From CAJWBT01 sp964401855 (GTDB lineage: Bacteria > Chloroflexota > Dehalococcoidia > Lucifugimonadales > UBA3495): a DNA stretch of 33,512 bases. The notes beneath the pieces are model-generated. The model searched no databases, was not told the origin of the DNA, and was given only the letters and a program-made list of their open reading frames with translations. Where the stretch lies: positions 1 to 33,512 of the forward strand of contig CAYOAF010000091.1 in the NCBI GenBank assembly GCA_964401855.1, read 5' to 3'. Shown here one piece after another: positions 30,965 to 33,512 of the stretch (its first letter is position 1; each line of letters opens with the position of its first letter). The translations under genes and the position numbers were made by a program.

Positions 30965-31603
30965 TTGACGGATAGCATGGTCAAGGTATCCATCACCCTT
31001 CCCAACACCGCACAGATAACCTTCGAGTCGGAAGAGCCGGAGGTGGTACACGAGGTCGTGGGTCTGGTGTTGCGCGACCTCCCCCGGGAGTTGATGCTCT
31101 CTACCCAGCCGGCCGGAGGCGGTAACGGCCTGCCAGCGCCCTTGGAAAAAGGTACCGGTGTAACTGAAACGCCCATAACACCCCAGCCGCCTGCAGCCGC
31201 CGCTCCGGCCACGTCACAGGGGCAGGGGCAGGGGCAGGGGCAGGCCCAGCGTGAGTCGGAGAAATTCCCGGCACCCGACCGGCCGGAGCCGCCTCAAATT
31301 GTCCGGTCCCCCGAGGCCGAAGCCGCTTTTACTGAGTTTTGCCGCTCGGCCAACCCGCTGGGAGACATGCGCCGGGTGGTGGTGGTCGCCGACGCCGCCC
31401 GCCGGTTTTTCGGTATGGAGAGTGTTGACGGCTCTGAGCTGGCGTGGCTATTTAATCTGGCCGGCTGGCGCCAATCCCATAACTTCACCCAGACCCTCCG
31501 CAACGCCGCCCGGGACAAGTTCCGCTGGTTGGAGCGGTTACCCGGCCGCACCGGCCGGTACACCGCCACCGCCCAGGGCCGCGCCGTCACCCTGGACGAG
31601 TGA
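30965..31603 (+). CDS. Unrecognised two-domain protein with Gly-Gln repeat linker
   Basis: A 212-residue protein I do not recognise. Residues 1-45 form a small conserved-looking unit (VKVSITLPNTAQITFES...VVHEVVGLVLRDLP). A low-complexity linker follows (about 50-110) with TSQGQGQGQGQAQ encoded by a CAGGGG tandem repeat. The C-terminal 95 residues (AFTEFCRSANPLGDMRRVVVVADAARRFFG...GYTATAQGRAVTL in spirit) are helical and end in a strand pair, giving the look of a winged-helix or SAP-type nucleic-acid-binding domain; this is a guess from pattern only. The start may be the TTG at 30965, 4 nt after GGAG, or the ATG at 30977. It has its own promoter and no obvious partner gene. Confidence 0.7.
   Translation: MTDSMVKVSITLPNTAQITFESEEPEVVHEVVGLVLRDLPRELMLSTQPAGGGNGLPAPLEKGTGVTETPITPQPPAAAAPATSQGQGQGQGQAQRESEKFPAPDRPEPPQIVRSPEAEAAFTEFCRSANPLGDMRRVVVVADAARRFFGMESVDGSELAWLFNLAGWRQSHNFTQTLRNAARDKFRWLERLPGRTGRYTATAQGRAVTLDE
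31217..31244 (+). repeat. CAGGGG hexanucleotide tandem repeat in coding sequence
   Basis: Four complete CAGGGG units and a partial fifth encode alternating Gln-Gly in the linker of the gene at 30965. Copy-number change would alter linker length without shifting the frame. Confidence 0.85.
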
Positions 31604-31807
31604 GCCGGGGCGTCCTGCATCGCCCGGATCAAGGGCTGCCAGGCCGCAGGCCCTCTTGACTCCTCGCTCCTCTAGGCACAAAGTAGAGTTGTGCCGTCAT
31701 GCGAGAGGAGGGGAAGGCCTCGTTCACACCCTGCGCTGGAAATGACCGAGCCTAGAATGGTCATGTCCCACTCACCAGCCAGAGAAAGTTCTTCAGGAGG
31801 GGCCTGA

Positions 31808-31834
31808 GGGACCCTTTCTTACAAGAAAAGTCCC
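31808..31834. other. Hairpin upstream of PIG-L gene
   Basis: GGGACCCTTTCTT and AAGAAAAGTCCC are near-complementary around a very short loop. It lies 48 nt before the deacetylase start, in a 278-bp gap with no other recognised feature. It could be a terminator for the preceding gene or a leader structure. Confidence 0.35.
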
Positions 31835-31881
31835 CCAGATGCCTCGCCAGGTATCCTCAATAGGAAAGGAACCACGCATTT

Positions 31882-32628
31882 ATGGAAATCATAACCACCC
31901 CGCCGCGCCGGGCGTTGGCAGTCACACCTCACCCCGACGACTGCGAGGGCGGCTGCGGCGCGACTTTGGGCAAGTGGATCAAGGAGGCCGGAACGGAAGT
32001 GGCCGTGGTGCTCTGTACCAACGGCGACAAGGGCACTTCGGACCGTGAGATGCCGCCTGCCCGTTTGGCCGCCATCCGTGAGCGAGAACAACAGGAAGCC
32101 TCGGACCTGTTGGGGGTCAAAAAGGTGGTGTTTCTGGCGCATCCCGACGGCGGCTTGGAGGACACGATGCTGTTTCGAGGCCAATTAGTCCGGGAAATCC
32201 GCCGTCACAAGCCCGACGTAATCCTGTGCGTCGACCCTTACCGCAGCGACAGCCACACCCACCGGGACCACCGGGTGAGCGGCCAGGCGGCGCTGGATGC
32301 CGCCTTCACCTACGCCTGGAGTCACCTCCACTTTCCGGAGCAGATCTACGCTGAGGGGCTGGAACCGTACCAGGTGGTTGAAGCCTATCTCTGGGGCAGC
32401 GAAACACCCGATGTCTTCGTGGACGTTGCGGATTACCTGGACCTGAAGGCGAAATCCTTGGGCAAACACGCCAGCCAGATGTCGGACCGTGACCAGTCAG
32501 CCCGGGCCGAGCGGATGCGCGAGAGGGCCGCGATACACGCCGGGACGTCCGGCCTTCCCTTCACCGAGGGGTTCCGGCGAATCCGGTTCGACCCGGGGTC
32601 GATGGCCTCGCAATTCATGAATTCCTGA
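31882..32628 (+). CDS. PIG-L family zinc deacetylase
   Basis: PIG-L/LmbE-like enzymes remove N-acetyl groups from sugars or conjugates using zinc; relatives include MshB and BshB of mycothiol and bacillithiol synthesis. The 248-residue protein carries the first metal motif in TPHPDDCEGGCG (His17, Asp19, Asp20) and the third ligand in SHTHRDHRVSG. TNGDKGTSD near residue 47 is also typical. No thiol-biosynthesis partner is in the window, so the substrate is open. A GGAAAGGAA sequence lies about 10 nt before the ATG at 31882. It converges on the LLM oxidoreductase gene, with 53 nt between stops. Confidence 0.92.
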   Translation: MEIITTPPRRALAVTPHPDDCEGGCGATLGKWIKEAGTEVAVVLCTNGDKGTSDREMPPARLAAIREREQQEASDLLGVKKVVFLAHPDGGLEDTMLFRGQLVREIRRHKPDVILCVDPYRSDSHTHRDHRVSGQAALDAAFTYAWSHLHFPEQIYAEGLEPYQVVEAYLWGSETPDVFVDVADYLDLKAKSLGKHASQMSDRDQSARAERMRERAAIHAGTSGLPFTEGFRRIRFDPGSMASQFMNS

Positions 32629-32681
32629 GGGGTGGGCGCGGAGTGCAGATCCGCCCGCCGGGACCGGGGTACGACGGAGGG

Positions 32682-33512
32682 TCAATCCTTCGAAGCGTCC
32701 TGCAACTGCCGGATGATTTTTCGCATCTGGGCTTCTTCCGGCTGCGACTCCGTGTAGACTGTGAAATTCACCTCGTCGAGCAGTCCTCCGTACCGCTGGA
32801 GGAACTTCCCGGCGACCTCGTCGTATTCACCAACTACGGCGAAAGCGTCCAGCATTTCGTCGCTGACCAGCTCGGCCATCTCCGCCCACTCGTTGCGGAC
32901 GGACATCTCATGAAGGCGCTTCCCAATCTCGCCAAACCCATGGCACTCCAGGACCGGGGAATAGGTCCTGGTGGAAGCGTAGAAGGAGATGCGCCGTCGC
33001 AGTTCGGCCTCGGCGGCTCGAATGCTGCCCCGGTTGGCGCCGGTAACGATGAAACCGCCCCCGGTTACCTGGAGTCCCGCGGCGTCGCGTCCAGCCCGTC
33101 CGGCGCCTTGCTCAATACCGGGTTTTACCACTTGCCGCACGTACTGTGCCGAAGTGAGGCTGTGCAGCATCAAGCCGTCGCTGACCTCGCCGGCCACCCG
33201 GCAGTTGTAGGCGTTAACGGCCGCGGTAAAGACTTCGGGTACCGGGTAGATGCTGGGGCCTGGGCTGAAGAAAGGAGTCATCAGGGTGAACTGGTAGAAC
33301 CGGCCCTTGTAGTCCATCTTGGTCCCGTTGGCCCAGCAGTCCCAGATGTGGCGCAGCGACTGCACATACTCCCTCAACTTGGGGCCCGGGGACTCCCACT
33401 GGGTAGAGAAGCGGCGCTCTATGTGGCCTTTGACCTGGGTACCCAGGCCCAATCGAAAACGGCCCTTGGAGAGCTCCTGTAGGTCCTGGCCGATGTAGGC
33501 CACCACCATGGG
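32682..33512 (-). CDS. LLM-class flavin/F420-dependent oxidoreductase, partial (N-terminus off right edge)
   Basis: The 277 codons seen are the C-terminal part of a luciferase-like monooxygenase-fold oxidoreductase. The visible start, PMVVAYIGQDLQELSKGRFRLGLGTQ, corresponds to about residue 60 in full-length relatives, so the real start lies beyond the window; an in-frame ATG at 33509 is internal. GQDLQELSKGRFRLGLGTQVKGHIERRF and LREYVQSLRHIWDCWANG are typical of the subgroup of F420-dependent enzymes related to the TIGR03617 family. Cofactor choice (F420 or FMN) and substrate cannot be settled by eye. Such genes are numerous in SAR202-like Chloroflexota and in Actinobacteria. Confidence 0.9.
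   Translation of the reverse strand, partial: PMVVAYIGQDLQELSKGRFRLGLGTQVKGHIERRFSTQWESPGPKLREYVQSLRHIWDCWANGTKMDYKGRFYQFTLMTPFFSPGPSIYPVPEVFTAAVNAYNCRVAGEVSDGLMLHSLTSAQYVRQVVKPGIEQGAGRAGRDAAGLQVTGGGFIVTGANRGSIRAAEAELRRRISFYASTRTYSPVLECHGFGEIGKRLHEMSVRNEWAEMAELVSDEMLDAFAVVGEYDEVAGKFLQRYGGLLDEVNFTVYTESQPEEAQMRKIIRQLQDASKD

Overview
The window is a GC-rich bacterial chromosome segment carrying mostly single-copy housekeeping genes in short operons on both strands, interspersed with small repeats and two broken genes. The mix of an LLM-class (F420-type) oxidoreductase, a PIG-L deacetylase, a lipid-type thiolase homologue, an acyl-CoA carboxylase beta subunit, an archaeal-style dUTPase/dCTP deaminase and both GlnRS and GluRS best fits an uncultured Chloroflexota lineage (Dehalococcoidia/SAR202-like). 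This is inference from gene content; no rRNA or tRNA is present to confirm it.

Layout. 1-669 (-): 5'-part of a metallo-beta-lactamase-fold hydrolase running off the left edge. 1259-4455 (-): gltX-glnS translation operon. 4539-6945 (-): alpha/beta hydrolase, lspA with an unusual C-terminal zinc ribbon, and an RluA/RluD-type pseudouridine synthase. 7306-9006 (+): threonine aldolase and an isochorismatase-fold protein, separated by a 7-bp tandem repeat. 9102-10558 (+): a decayed DUF262/GmrSD-like + HNH + AlbA_2 gene, probably a dead defence or nucleic-acid enzyme. 10825-12890 (+): MFS transporter and DinB-like protein. 13167-14027 (-): beta-propeller protein resembling GH43. 14575-15252 (+): phoU. 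15825-16478 (+): a 52-residue one-helix membrane protein and a frameshifted arrestin-like gene. 16510-19497 (-): rarA and acyl-CoA carboxylase beta. 19711-21128 (+): folP-folK. 21293-25049 (+): groEL without groES, dUTPase/dCTP deaminase, queG. 25222-25788 (-): EVE-domain protein. 26027-27202 (+): thiolase-like protein ending at a strong terminator. 27508-32628 (+): Xer recombinase, a tail-anchored small protein followed by uvrC, an unrecognised two-domain protein, and a PIG-L deacetylase. 32682-33512 (-): LLM oxidoreductase running off the right edge.

No complete new system such as a CRISPR array, phage or defence island is visible. The most interesting signals are: (i) a palindromic repeat inserted in frame in queG, with a free copy about 0.5 kb downstream; (ii) the lspA-zinc-ribbon fusion; (iii) the multiply broken DUF262-HNH-AlbA_2 gene; (iv) heptanucleotide tandem repeats at three junctions; (v) a recurrent extended -10 promoter element of the form TGC-TANNNT; (vi) an unrecognised protein carrying a CAGGGG tandem repeat; and (vii) isochorismatase and thiolase homologues that lack their catalytic cysteines.
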